Source: Ambrosia x helenae (taxonomy: Eukaryota > Streptophyta > Magnoliopsida > Asterales > Asteraceae). Taken from it: a stretch of 64,000 nucleotides of DNA. Below are positions 42,961 through 53,764 of this stretch, one piece after another. Each line of letters starts with the position of its first letter. Position 1 is the stretch's first letter. The notes under the pieces were generated by a model, which made no database searches, was not told the DNA's origin, and saw nothing but the letters and a program-made list of their open reading frames with translations. The stretch lies in contig CM061225.1 in the NCBI GenBank assembly GCA_030844895.1, positions 98,929,188 to 98,993,187 on the forward strand. Direction: 5' to 3'. A program made the translations under genes and the position numbers.

Positions 42961-44980
42961 ACCGGGGCGACCAAAAAAACAAATCTGTGAGCTCTGGATA
43001 GGCAACCCATCGGGCAAAGCGGACAATATTGGTGGTGAGAGGGGTCAGATGTTACAATAACTGTGCAAGGGCCAAAGATAAAACTTTCCGAATGGTGGCA
43101 GATTTAACCACCGTACTAAAAGTTTCACCATAATTTATCCCAATTTCTTGATTTCGACATCGCATACCAAACGAGCCTGTACCGTTCCAAACTGGCATCC
43201 GACTTGTATTTATGACGAAATAATCACATACTACGAATAACATGCATGTGAGGTTCTCTCGGGACAAGTTCCCAAGTCTTGTTTTTAATTAAGGCATTAA
43301 ACTCGTTAGTCATAGCAGTGTACCAATCCAGGTTAGAAGGGCTTCTTTGGGATTTTTTGGAATGGGAGATATGGTGGAAGTGGTAAGATTAAACATTGGT
43401 TTTAGTTTGGTAAGGCCTGACATGGATTTGGTTCGGATGGTGCGAGGTGGTGGGGCGGTGGTACAGGGATTTGAGGCAACTGTGAGGTTTCGGATGAGGT
43501 GGTAGTTTGTGAGTGTGGTTCGGGCATGTGGAGTAGGGAAGTTTGAAAGTGGGTCAGTGGGGTCTGAAGGGCTTGGGACAGATTGGTAGAACTAGGCAGG
43601 GGATCAATTGGTGGGTGGTGTAAGGTGGATGGTGATTGGGTCGGAGTTGTGGGGTGGGCCTGGGGTGAATGTGGTTGTGATGAATGTGTGTCAGTTTGGG
43701 CCGAGGTTGGGGTCTGGTGGGTATTGGGAGTGTGGGTCGGTTCATTGGATGGTTGTGGTGGGTCAGAATGTGGTATGGTGTGAAGAAGGGATGGTATGGA
43801 TGAAGAGGTTTATCGAGAAAGGTATAAGTATTTAGATTTGGCTTAGGTTTGTTTGCAAATGAGAAAATTGTCTCATCAAATAGGACGTGATGGTTGATGA
43901 TGATATGTTTGGTATTTAGGTCAAGACATTTATAACCATGGTAGTTTGGAGGGTAGCCAGGGAAGACACACAGGGTGGTACGAAACTCTAATTTGTGAAT
44001 GGTTGTGTGGGGAATTAATGGGTAACAAAGGCATCCGAAAAACTCTTAGATGGTCATAGGATGGGAGGCAATGGTAAAGGCGTTGGGTAGGGGTTTGAAA
44101 TTTGTGAATTTTGGTGGGAATAATTTTTAAAATGTAAGTGGCGGTTTCAAGAGCATGATGCCAGTAGGTGTTTGGCATTAAAGAGTGGGCAAGAAGGGTG
44201 CGCATGAGGTTATTGATGGAGCAGATTTTGCATTCTGCTTTCCTGTTTTGTGAGGAGGTGTGGGGGCATGAAAAACGAAAATGCATGCTTTTTTTGGTTA
44301 CAGAATTGGTGGAATTGGTTGTTTGCATATTCGCGGTCGTTATCACATTGTAATTGTTTGATTTTATGGTTGAATTGTGTGTGAACGGATGTTGTGAATT
44401 TGGTGAACATTGAAAACACGTCTGATTTGTTAGTAAGTGGGTAGGGCCACAAATAAATTGTGAAATCATCCAAAAACAACACATAATAAAGGTGTCCCCC
44501 ATTGCTAATAATGGGAGACGTCCAAACGTTTTTTAGTTTAAAGGGTGGGAAGGGTGGTGGTAGGGTAATGTCACCAACGTCCTAATACCAGAATGGTTTT
44601 GCCATTGCCAACAATAATATTATGAATAATGCCAGAATTAAAAAAGAGGGACACTTATCAGTTTGAGGAGACATTGTACCTGAAGCGCCCGTATCCATAG
44701 TCCAGGATGGGTCGTTGTGATGAAGGGCCAAGTTTTAGAGGGCCTGAACAATGTTGTTGGGCTATAGGAAGTAGCATATGACGGGGCCAAGTTACTGTTG
44801 GAAGGCCGTGGGCCTAGCAGCCCTGTCCGGTTTGATTCTGATGGGCCGAGGAATTGGTATTTGAGCCAGTTGGTTATGAGGGGTATGGACATGGGGGCGG
44901 GTAGTTCGAAGACATCCAAGGTTGGTTGGAAGTGTTTGGGCCGGCCCAAGGAGGAGGAAGCCAATATTGTTGTGGTCCAG

Positions 44981-45117
44981 TGCAACATTCACTTGCTGCT
45001 GACGCAGGTTGTTCAGCTCATCCTAGGTCATGCTAATGTTACCACGACCCCGGTGTGACCACCGCCGCCACGTCCACCAGTACGACCGCTTCTACGACCA
45101 CCGCGAACACCAGACAT
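44981..45117 (-). pseudogene. Truncated Ty3/gypsy gag N-terminus (element B)
   Basis: The minus strand reads MSGVRGGRRSGRTGGRGGGG, then after a frame change RGNISMT, a TAG, and DELNNLRQQQVNVAL. It is homologous to the gag start at 1151 and stops just before the position of the intron in element A. At 44980 it runs directly into copia gag sequence with no LTR or duplication, so this is a deletion or recombination junction. Confidence 0.75.
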
Positions 45118-45119
45118 CT

Positions 45120-45653
45120 TCTGCCAAACACAAGAACAAGATACTCGGATTCATCACTAGTACAAACCACTAGCAATCACAAGGATTAAGGTCTAGGTCT
45201 AATCCAAACACCATCAGTCCAAACACATAGTCCACCAGGATTTTCATGCATCTCAGCTTATGATTTCGTGTGCACTGTGTACTACTACAAGTACAAGTGC
45301 AAGATAGTATGTGTAGGCGAGTGTGTCCATTGGAGTATAGAATGGAGATGTCCGAATCATGGACAGATCTAAAGAGTGTGCCGAAGCTACTCCAATGTAC
45401 ACCACTGCCGTGCCAACAAGCCAGCCTTTTCGTCCTCAAAACCCGAAGAAGAGAATATGATAGGAATAGAGGATAGAAACATATTAGAGATAGAGTGGAT
45501 GATGCAACATATATGATGATGATGATGATACCAACACCCCTGCAAATCAGTTAATGTCCTACGTAACACGAATCATATGTATGTGACCGTCTAGTGTGTG
45601 AGACTCGGCTATAGACTAGACTCTACATGCAGTCCTAGTTCACTATAACCATT
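45120..45653 (-). other. 5' leader of gypsy element B
   Basis: Homologous to 1152-1756. It contains a short (GAT)n run near 45513-45528 and no gene. Confidence 0.55.
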
Positions 45654-45667
45654 GGCTCTGATACCAA
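45654..45667 (-). promoter_or_regulatory. Primer-binding site of gypsy element B
   Basis: TTGGTATCAGAGCC on the minus strand, identical in position and sequence to element A. Confidence 0.85.
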
Positions 45668-48600
45668 TCTGTCACACCCTCAAATTCCACGTGCGGGGTT
45701 TTTCCGCGAGGCGCGTGACACACCAGGATCCAAGTCAACGGTCACAATAAACAACAGCTATATGTAAAATACGTAAACCAAAACCATGAAGTTTCATAAC
45801 ACAAAACCATTAGCGGAAGCTGAAATACGTTTACAATCCATAATAAAATGAATGTGGTCTGAAATTATGTAAAAACATGCATCTAAACTCTAGACGCTGT
45901 GCAGGACCTCGTGCGCCTAGTCCATGTACTGCTGCTACCTTAGCGACCTGAAAAAACATGCCAAAAATGTCAACATATAATGCTGGTGAGTTCACAGGTT
46001 TTTATAAAACGTTTCCATAATTTTAAAAGACCGATCCTATTACTACTATGTTATATGAACGTTAGTAGATGTTAAGGACCGTTACTACTACCCTTGGCAA
46101 ACCATTACTTGACACACACTATGTATGCCTGAATGTACAACCATCATCCACGGTTATACATAATGAGACAATATGCACCCGTCGACCTCCAGTCGACCGA
46201 GTGGGGCTGGTCACACCCAAATAGATCTATCCACATTTCCCCGTTGTGTTTCCCCGCACATTCATGGTTCCCTTCGGGACTTAGGATGAAACGCAGTATA
46301 GTAACAAAAGATAACCATAGTATAACATGATGTTTTACAAATCCAAACTACGTAGCATGTTTCTCCCTCAAAAGCAAAACCAATAAAAATGGGGTTATGA
46401 AACTCACCTTAAGTTGCGTTCTTGAAAACAGTTAAATCGAAATGCTATGCTAGTCCCTAATACCGTCGACCTATCATAAGATGTATATAAGTATTTGGAC
46501 TAATAACCCATAGGTTAACTAGTCCCTGAATATCCAGACCATAACCAAGTACGTTTTCAAACACGTTTAAACATTAACCTGACCACACAAGACAAGGACA
46601 TCGCATTGGTGACCCGACATCCCCCGTGTTAGCCAAATACAACTAACCAAGCAATCATATGTAAACACACACTTAATACGCATAACAGTTCACTAAGTCT
46701 AGCATACAGTTCACATACTGCATATACGAGTCCGAACATGTGTTATCAAGTTTCTAGACATGTCACGGGGTTCACAATATGTTCCTAGGTGTCAAATCAT
46801 GTTTCGGGGTTCCAAAATACACTTACAGCAGCAAAACACACTACTAGGCATCAAAACACATGACTAGGTATCAAACAGGCAACAAGCAAAGCTAGTAGCC
46901 CCTTGGAGGGGCGACTAGGTTCCAAAGAGGCGACTAGCTAAGCTAGTCTAGTCGCCCCCTGCAGTCCGAGTGACTCTTTTCGCGCGTTAAACCTATAAAT
47001 CATATATGAAACATGTAAAAACATCCAATATCAATCCATAATCATCAAGCAGCTTATCCTAAATGAAAACCCCAATTTATCATCAGTCTAACACCATTAT
47101 TATAAGTATTTCCCAAAATGGAATAATATTATGAAAACATCACATCATTGCATAAATAACTTACCCTAAATGGGAAATAATCAGATTTCATCACATAATT
47201 ACGTTCCAATCATCATCATTCTGTTACTACATCATTCTAGCATAAACCCTAACATCATTCAATCATCAAATCATCCTATAACATCCTAAATCATCCTAAT
47301 GCACTCAAACAGGTCAAAACACAACAAACAACCTTCCTAATCCAATATAATCATCCTAATAACTCATTCATATCAACAAAACATCAAACACATAAGAATC
47401 CCCATGTTTTAATCATCAAAAACTGTCATTTGCATAAATCCTTCACATAGAAAACATTTAAAGGATTAGACATGTTTTAAAACTATTTTTCAAAGGTTTT
47501 CAAAGACACAAACTTTATAAAACCAAGTTTGGACCTTTAGGGATCAAAATAACAATATTACAAAGCTTGGGATGAATAACACACCTTAGATTTTGCTATA
47601 AATGATGTTTAAGGCTTGTAAATGGTAGTTTTATGGCAAAAACGGGTTCCAGAGGTTAAGTATAGTGTGAGAGAGGTTTAGAGCTAGTTAAGGTTTCACA
47701 AACGATGTTTTACAAGTCAAGTATGGTATTTATAGTTTTTGCTAGTGGTTTCAGACACAACAAGCGACTAGGCTGCTGCAGGTGGCCACTAGGGTTGCCA
47801 ATCGCCACTTACAATAGGCGACTAAGGTCCTAGTCTACCCCTGCAGGTGGCTACTAGCTACCTGTCACACCCCAACTGATGGCGGAATACATCGGGGCGA
47901 GACTTGTGGTAGATTGTTCAAAGACTTCATGACACTAATTGTGACAATATGATTTAAAGATAAAATTTCGTTCATAGCATAATCATCGTCTAAAAAGATA
48001 ACAGAATACAAATTGTTTTCATGAAAAGAGAAATACGACATCAAAATATAGAACTTAAACTAGCGTGAGTTTCTAGTCCAATCCTAAGTAGATTTCTTAA
48101 ATATCCTGCATCAAACATTTCCTGCAACATGTATAAAATATTCGTCAACACATAAAGCATTGGTGAGCATACTAGTTTTGGTTTACATACGTAGTAATTA
48201 GAATGATTTACTCGAATCTCATACTATAGCATCGCACATACATACCATACAAAGAACATAACTCAAACCCGCGAGTACCACTGCATATACCTAACATATT
48301 CATGCTAGGTCTGTTTCTTTCTTAACAATGACTGATAAAGGGGCGGGGTGCTACTCCTATAGCGCTATACATGTTAAGTGGGCTAATAATAGTTAATGAA
48401 TTATGTTTAAGTATCAAGAATCGTAAGCATGGGAAATAGCATATAAGTATGTTTAATAGATTGAGCATGATAGTTTAAGAGTATGAAATCGTTTAAGTTT
48501 TGATAGTGATACATGTTGAGCCCAAAGAATAAAGAATAAAAGCGGGACAAGTATGAACTCACCTTTAGGTGCGTTTGATAGAGTTCCAAAATGGTAAGTC

Positions 48601-49574
48601 TTGGAAGGTTTAGCTTTAGCCTTGGATATCTAGAATTAAAGAATAAAGGGTCTTAGGTTCGAGTTTAGGTTATAGATTCACGAGAGTCATGCAAGCCTTT
48701 TAGGCAAACCAAGCACAAATTGCCTTTAAGGCAATCCGGATGGTCATGAGATTAAGTTAGACCAAGCACAAAACCATCATAGATGATTCGGATGTTATAA
48801 AGTTAGGAATGCGAATCCATAGGTACATGTCATAACCACTTCGCTTATGGAATAAACGTGGGTTTTGGACACGGGATTTCCCCTTTCTAGTGTGGATAAA
48901 TCCGTAGCACAAGAAGGGTCAAGAGAGTTGGTAAGGTAGGTGTAACCACAAACCTTTCAATGATTAATAATAATCTAGTAAGATAGAAACTTGAAAGTAT
49001 ATGTTTATATTATTATATAGTATAATTCAGAAAACAACCACCTTTGGAACCTCTTTTAGGTGCTCTACCCTTATCACACTTCTGTGGATAAATATGGGGA
49101 AGATCCTAAAGGTTTCTCCAAGGAGTTTTAGATGAAAAAGAAGAAGAAAAATAGAATAAAAATTGAAGTTTTAAGCCAAGAAACTTACTGATGTAAAACA
49201 GGAAGTTTGGCTTGAAAACTTGAAGACTAGGGAGTTTTAGAGAGAGTTTTAGAGATGAACAAAGGATTAAGGGGTGGAGAGGAGTGGTATTTATAAGTGG
49301 GTTGAGGTGGTAGGGTATTAAATAGAGTTAATGGGGTGGTTAGAAATATATTAAAGGGGGTTATGTTTTAATTAAAATGGATGATGCTGGCTTGTTATTT
49401 GCTACTGTTGACCACAACAAAAATGACAAATTCAAATGGTGTAAATATGTTATCTTTGTTTGTAAAGAACAATTCACGTTTTTTTTTTTTCATAATTCAC
49501 TTTTCTTTTCTTTTTTTTTTTATACAAAAAATGAGAAGGGTGAGAAGCCACTAGAAAATGACATGTGTCCAAAG

Positions 49575-50700
49575 GATTAACAAGTGGGAGGGGTAATTTT
49601 GTCAAAAACATATGCACATGCAAGTCACATGCCATTTCCACCTTCATTTTTAAATGCCCGTAACTTTTTTATACGTCATCCGTTTTAAAAAAAAATTATA
49701 CCATAAAATTGAGCGTCTTTTTATCTTTAATATGAGTACCATATTGCTATACTTTTGAAAAAAAAATCAAAACTCACTTGCGTAAGACACAATGGAATGT
49801 AAAACACAATGAACACCAATTAAATATAAGGTATAAAACACAATCAAGAGTCTAGTAAAACACAATGGACGACATACTAAAGACACAATGAATAGAAGAC
49901 TAAAACACAATGAATACTTTTGAAAAAAAAGTTGAAAACCAGTTGCATAAGACACAATGGATGACATACGAAAGACACAATGAACAAAAGACTAAAATAC
50001 AATGAATACTTTTGAAAAAAAAAAGTTAAAAACCCAATTGTGTAAAACACAATGGACAACATAATAAAGACACAATGAACAGAAGATTAAAACACAATGA
50101 ATACTTTTGAAAAAAAGTTGAAAACCCAGTTGCGTAAGACACAATGGAGATAACGTAAAACACAATGAGTACCAATTAAATATGCAATGAACAATAGGGT
50201 ATAAAACACAATGAACAGCCTAATAAAACACAATGGATGACATATAAAAGACACAATGAACAGAAGACTAAAACACAATGAATAATAGACTTAAACACAA
50301 TGAACAACATAATAAAACACAATGTACACCTAAATACAAAACTCATTTGCGTAAAACACAATTAAAAGCATACTAAAAACACAATGGACAAAGTTAAATC
50401 ATGTGTAGACTAAAAAAATATAAATAACATATTTATAAAGCACATATGCATACTATAACACAATGAACGTGCAGAAGACACAATGGAGAAAAAAACCCAT
50501 TTAGCACGATTTTTTTTTTCAATTTTAATGTAGCAATGTGGTACTCATATTAAAGATAAAAAAAACGCTCGTTAATATGGTGAAATTTTTTTGAAAAAAA
50601 AATGTCGTATGAAAAAGTTATAGACGTTTTAAAATGATGGGGGGAATTGACATGTGCATTGCATGTGGAGAGAGAAAGTTAACAAATGTTGTTTTCCTTT
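49575..50700. mobile_element. Foldback element with AACACAATGA minisatellite core
   Basis: The arms pair between about 49590-49775 and 50505-50670 (GAGTACCATATTGCTA against TAGCAATGTGGTACTC; ATGCACATGCAAGTCACATG against CATGTGCATTGCATGT). The core (about 49785-50490) is a degenerate tandem repeat of an ACACAATGAA-like unit, roughly two dozen copies. Exact ends and TSD were not resolved. Confidence 0.55.
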
Positions 50701-50831
50701 TATGCCCTTTCTCTAATTTATTATTTATTTTTTTCAAACAAACTAATCTCAACCCTTCAAATATATGATCAATGGATCACAATTTTTCTCACTCTTCCTA
50801 GAAAAAGTGTCTTGTGTATTTGATCCTAACC

Positions 50832-50834
<3 letters not shown>

Positions 50835-50872
<38 letters not shown>
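50835..50872. repeat. (TA)n microsatellite, left flank of foldback
   Basis: A TA run immediately before AGGGGATGGTTC. Confidence 0.85.
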
Positions 50873-50876
<4 letters not shown>

Positions 50877-51478
50877 GATGGTTCAATAGAGAACTCATTT
50901 TATTGAGAGAACTCGAGAACTCCTAATTAAGTAAAAAAAATATAATAAAAAAATCATAACTCAAAATTTAAGTAAAAAAATAGAAAACTAGTTCGGAGCT
51001 TCTCTTTCCCACGTCATACCCGTTCGGAAAAAAAATAAAAAAAACACACCTAAAAAACGCTACTGCACATGTGTAGTATAACCCAAAAGCCTAAACCACC
51101 TACCCCCAACTTACCCCCACCCAAAAACCTAATTCCACCCCACCCACCCCCACCCTCACTAAAAAACCTAAATCGCTTACCCAAAAACCTAAACCACCCA
51201 TCCACCCCCACCCAAAAACTTAAACCCACCCCACCCACCGCCTACCAAAAACTTAAGCCCCACCCGTCACAACCAAAAACCTAACCCCCACCAAAAAACC
51301 TAACCCCTACCTAAAAACCTAAACCCACCCCACCCCACCCCACCCCCAAAAACCTAAACCTTACAAAGTAAACTAAAAAAAACTAAACCTAAAAGCTAAA
51401 CTAAACCCAAAAACTAAACCTTAAAGCTAACCGGACATTTACTACACAGGTGCATTAGAAGTCGCCTATTTTTTATTT

Positions 51479-51509
<31 letters not shown>

Positions 51510-51651
51510 CTGAACCGGGATGACGTGGGAAAGAGAAGCTCCAACCAGATTTTTGGTTTTTGACTTAAATTTTGAGTTATGATTTTTTTTTTTAATTTAA
51601 GTATGAGTTCTCGAGTTCTCTCCCTAACTATGAGTTTTCAATTGAACCTTC

Positions 51652-51653
<2 letters not shown>
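50871..51653. mobile_element. Foldback element embedded in (TA)n, C-rich core
   Basis: The left end AGGGGATGGTTCAATAGAG pairs with the right end CAATTGAACCTTCCCCT. The arms (about 50873-51070 and 51430-51653) share GAGTTCTCGAGTTCTC, CCCACGTCAT/ATGACGTGGG and GAAGCTTCTCTTTCCC-type blocks. The core at 51080-51425 is a degenerate C/A-rich repeat (CCCAAAAACCTAAACC). TA runs flank both sides, as in microsatellite-associated Micron-like elements. Confidence 0.6.

Positions 51654-51688
<35 letters not shown>
51654..51688. repeat. (TA)n microsatellite, right flank of foldback
   Basis: A TA run immediately after CTTCCCCT. Confidence 0.85.
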
Positions 51689-51690
<2 letters not shown>

Positions 51691-52431
51691 GATCTTAACT
51701 AAATTAGTTTCTTGCTATAACGTCCAAATTGAATATGATAAATTATATTGACGACTCGTCAAGAATTGGTACGAATAACATAAAAAAAGCGAGTAAAGGC
51801 GAATTTGGAATTTGTTTAGTATAGAATTTAAAATACAAGAGAATTAAAAATCACGCGATGTTACATAAAGTTTGTGTCACATAGAATTTATAGAATGAAT
51901 GTAATAGATTAAGATTAAATGCAATTAACAAAATACTTTTCCATTGATCATAAGCTCGGGATTACAAGGGTGTAAAATGACAAGATACAAGAATAAAAGG
52001 ACTAGAATGGAAAATACGAAAAATACGAATGTTACACTACCCTAGTCGCCCCCTGCAGCAGATGGTGTTTTCAGCGCGTTAAACACTATTTTAACACATA
52101 TAAGCACGTATTCACATATCGACAAGTTATATAATGATTATAAACACATATTACTTGATAACTAACACGTTCACATTCGTTCACCAATCACCGAGACTCA
52201 AGACTCGCATGTGTGCATTAAATCCGGTGATCCTACAAATCACCAATCCTTGTACATGTGGTTATGGACCGACCCCCGATGATTCCCCGAACCATCATAA
52301 CGACTCCCGATGATTCCCCGAACAATCATAATGACTCAAATGACCCAGTTAAGTGTAATGTATGCATGACTCGCTAAGGTAGACTTACTAGTTTGACAAA
52401 AGTTACTAACCTGAGTTTGTCGGGTGTCACA

Positions 52432-52662
52432 GCATTGGGTTGTCGTTATTCAAGATTGGAAAAGCAACTACGAGCCTGAGATACTGCTACCACATAAATC
52501 AAGTTGTCGTTGTTCAGAAACACAAGAGCAATGATAAGTTGCTGGAGCTTCATAAACCACTGACTAAGGTTACTGTGCTTGGGTATTTATTATTATTATT
52601 ATTTATTCTTCATTTGTTGTTAAAGAGCAATGATAAGTTGCTGGAGCTTCATAAACCATTGA
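52432..52662. other. Unassigned sequence with a 40-bp direct repeat
   Basis: AAGAGCAATGATAAGTTGCT followed by GGAGCTTCATAAACCA occurs near 52527-52562 and 52625-52660, separated by a TTA-rich stretch. No protein family was recognised. Confidence 0.5.
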
Positions 52663-52822
52663 CAATAATTTTGAACAACTTACTGGATACCTTGCCGTTA
52701 AAGAAATTCAACAATATTTATGTTACACAAACATCATGTTTTTATTCATGATGTTTGTGTAACATAAATATTGTTGAATTTCTTTAATGACAAGGTGTTT
52801 AGTGAGTTGTTCAAAATTATTG
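52663..52822. repeat. Long hairpin, 76-bp arms and 8-bp loop
   Basis: The arms at 52663-52738 and 52747-52822 are nearly perfect complements (AATATTTATGTTACACAAAC against GTTTGTGTAACATAAATATT), with a few mismatches near GGATACCTTGCCG/GACAAGGTGTTTAG. The loop is TTTTTATT. No terminal duplications were seen. A transcript would fold into a precursor-like stem, but no known microRNA was recognised. Confidence 0.75.
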
Positions 52823-52925
52823 TTGTGGTTCCTTTATTTTTGTGTAACTATAATAAAGTTAGAAAATTCTTTGACAAATATATTTTTGTTTTCCTATATC
52901 GTTTAGTTTGTTGTAACATATAAGT

Positions 52926-53090
52926 CAGTGGCGGATCTAGAAACATTTTTCAGTAGTAACGTTTTTTATTTTTTTCATTTTAGTAGCAACGTTTTTCAAA
53001 TTTCGTAGAAAAAAACCAAATTTTCCACTACGCGCGCGAAGTTGAGCAGCAACGTCCGCAACTCCTCCTCTTTAACTGGATCTGCCCCTG
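52926..53090. mobile_element. hAT-type MITE (165 bp), TSD ATATAAGT
   Basis: The ends CAGTGGCGGATCTAG and CTGGATCTGCCCCTG are imperfect inverted repeats. ATATAAGT at 52918-52925 is repeated exactly at 53091-53098, the 8-bp duplication of hAT elements. Confidence 0.85.
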
Positions 53091-53264
53091 ATATAAGTAA
53101 TCAAAACACAAACATACACATTATCATACTAAGAACAATTCTAGTTAGCAAGCCACATTGTACGGATATATAATACACGATTATCAGATTACTGGTGCCG
53201 CAACACGCGAGTTCAACATCTAGTTAACTCACAAAAACTCATTAATTTTGAAGATGTTTCATTC

Positions 53265-53764
53265 TCTATATATTAATTTTGAGACAGTTCTACCATAAAC
53301 ACAAATATTTTATTTATATTGTTATTTTATTATAATACCAAATATGAATACCAATGTTCCTCTGCTTCTGCATTAGAATTTTTGGAGGCATTCGTTTATT
53401 CATTTTTTATTGGCCCTTTTTGGTGGAGTGGTAGCGTGTCATGAGGCATGAACATCACGATTTACTATTATGATCAAACTTTGCTCCGTATTTACACTTT
53501 AGCCATGTACTTTAATTTTTTTCAATTTGACACCAAACTTTTAGTTTTTAAGATTTCAAATTTTGACCACCAAACTTTTAGCTTTTAGACGCGAGTATTT
53601 TTTTGAAGCCCACGCGAGAATAACAGTCACTTAATATTATTTTTTATGTCCACGAAACCCTCCACGCAACAGGAACTCCCACAGCGACGCGTGATCTTCA
53701 ACGTCCACCAAACCCTGAACGCAATAGGAGCTCCCGCTGCGAAGCGCGGGTAATAGAATCCTAG
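53265..53764 (+). mobile_element. Possible Helitron fragment with clear 3' end
   Basis: The 3' end shows the hairpin CCCGCTGCGAAGCGCGGG (53733-53750) and CTAG at 53761-53764, followed by T. The 5' edge is doubtful: TCTCTATATATTAATTTTG near 53270 is a candidate but is preceded by T, not A. No gene is present. Confidence 0.4.

Larger units (their letters stand above)
42323..43056 (+). mobile_element. Cassandra-type TRIM retrotransposon, complete, TSD ATAAC
   Basis: Two ~323-bp LTRs (42323-42645 and 42733-43056; TGTAACAG...ATGTTACA) flank an 87-bp interior. The interior has a PBS (TGGTATCAGAACC, 42648-42660) and a G-run polypurine tract (42718-42729). ATAAC lies at 42318-42322 and 43057-43061. 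Each LTR carries a 5S rRNA-derived segment, the defining property of Cassandra. There is no coding capacity. The insertion sits within copia RT between LALAQ and LWSIHQLDM, in the opposite orientation to the host element. Confidence 0.95.
38141..44980 (-). pseudogene. Ty1/copia polyprotein, interrupted by two retroelements
   Basis: Read on the minus strand from the right. Gag C-terminal pieces (44980-44720) come first. Protease has TMDTGASGTMSPQTDK near 44690. Integrase fragments lie at 44500-43930 (LFLDDFTIYLWPYPL, QCDNDREYANNQF) with several frameshifts. A Pro/His-rich linker spans 43750-43400. RT follows (FNALIKNKTWELV, GINYGETFSTVVKSATIRK near 43130-43080, then after the Cassandra insertion QLDMTNSFLHGNL and SLYSLKQAP at 42340-42160). 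RT resumes beyond the solo LTR with VYLLIYVDDTILTTS (about 39120-39060). RNaseH ends the ORF (TRPDIGYAV, GCPNTRRSTSGYCV, SVEAEFREMA at 38950-38450). The gene is complete in order but broken by insertions, frameshifts and stops. Confidence 0.9.
47863..52036 (-). mobile_element. Solo LTR inserted in gypsy LTR B, TSD CTACC
   Basis: It begins TGTCACACCCCAACTGATGG and ends CGAATGTTACA on the plus strand. CTACC lies at 47858-47862 and 52037-52041. A TATA box (TATAAATA, minus) lies at 49295-49288. The first part (TGTCACACCCCAACTGATGG) is the reverse complement of the end of the 39119-42061 LTR with small changes. Two foldback elements (49575-50700 and 50871-51653) expand it. Confidence 0.9.
45670..52431 (-). 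repeat. 5' LTR of gypsy element B, split by a nested solo LTR
   Basis: It starts TGTCACACCCTC and ends GGGTGTCACA. Without the insertion at 47863-52036 (and one TSD copy) it is about 2583 bp, against 2663 bp for element A. The TATA box (minus) is at 47734-47727. Clusters of GGCGACTAG motifs lie at about 46845-46965 and 47757-47860 plus 52042-52058, equivalent in position to the GGCGATTAG clusters of LTR A. Confidence 0.88.

Noticed and set aside
51069..51284. Proline-rich 71-residue ORF
   Set aside because: It is a product of the C/A-rich repeat core of a foldback element, open in several frames.
51080..51425. Interstitial telomere repeat
   Set aside because: No exact tandem CCCTAAA units are present; only a loose resemblance, kept as a low-interest finding.
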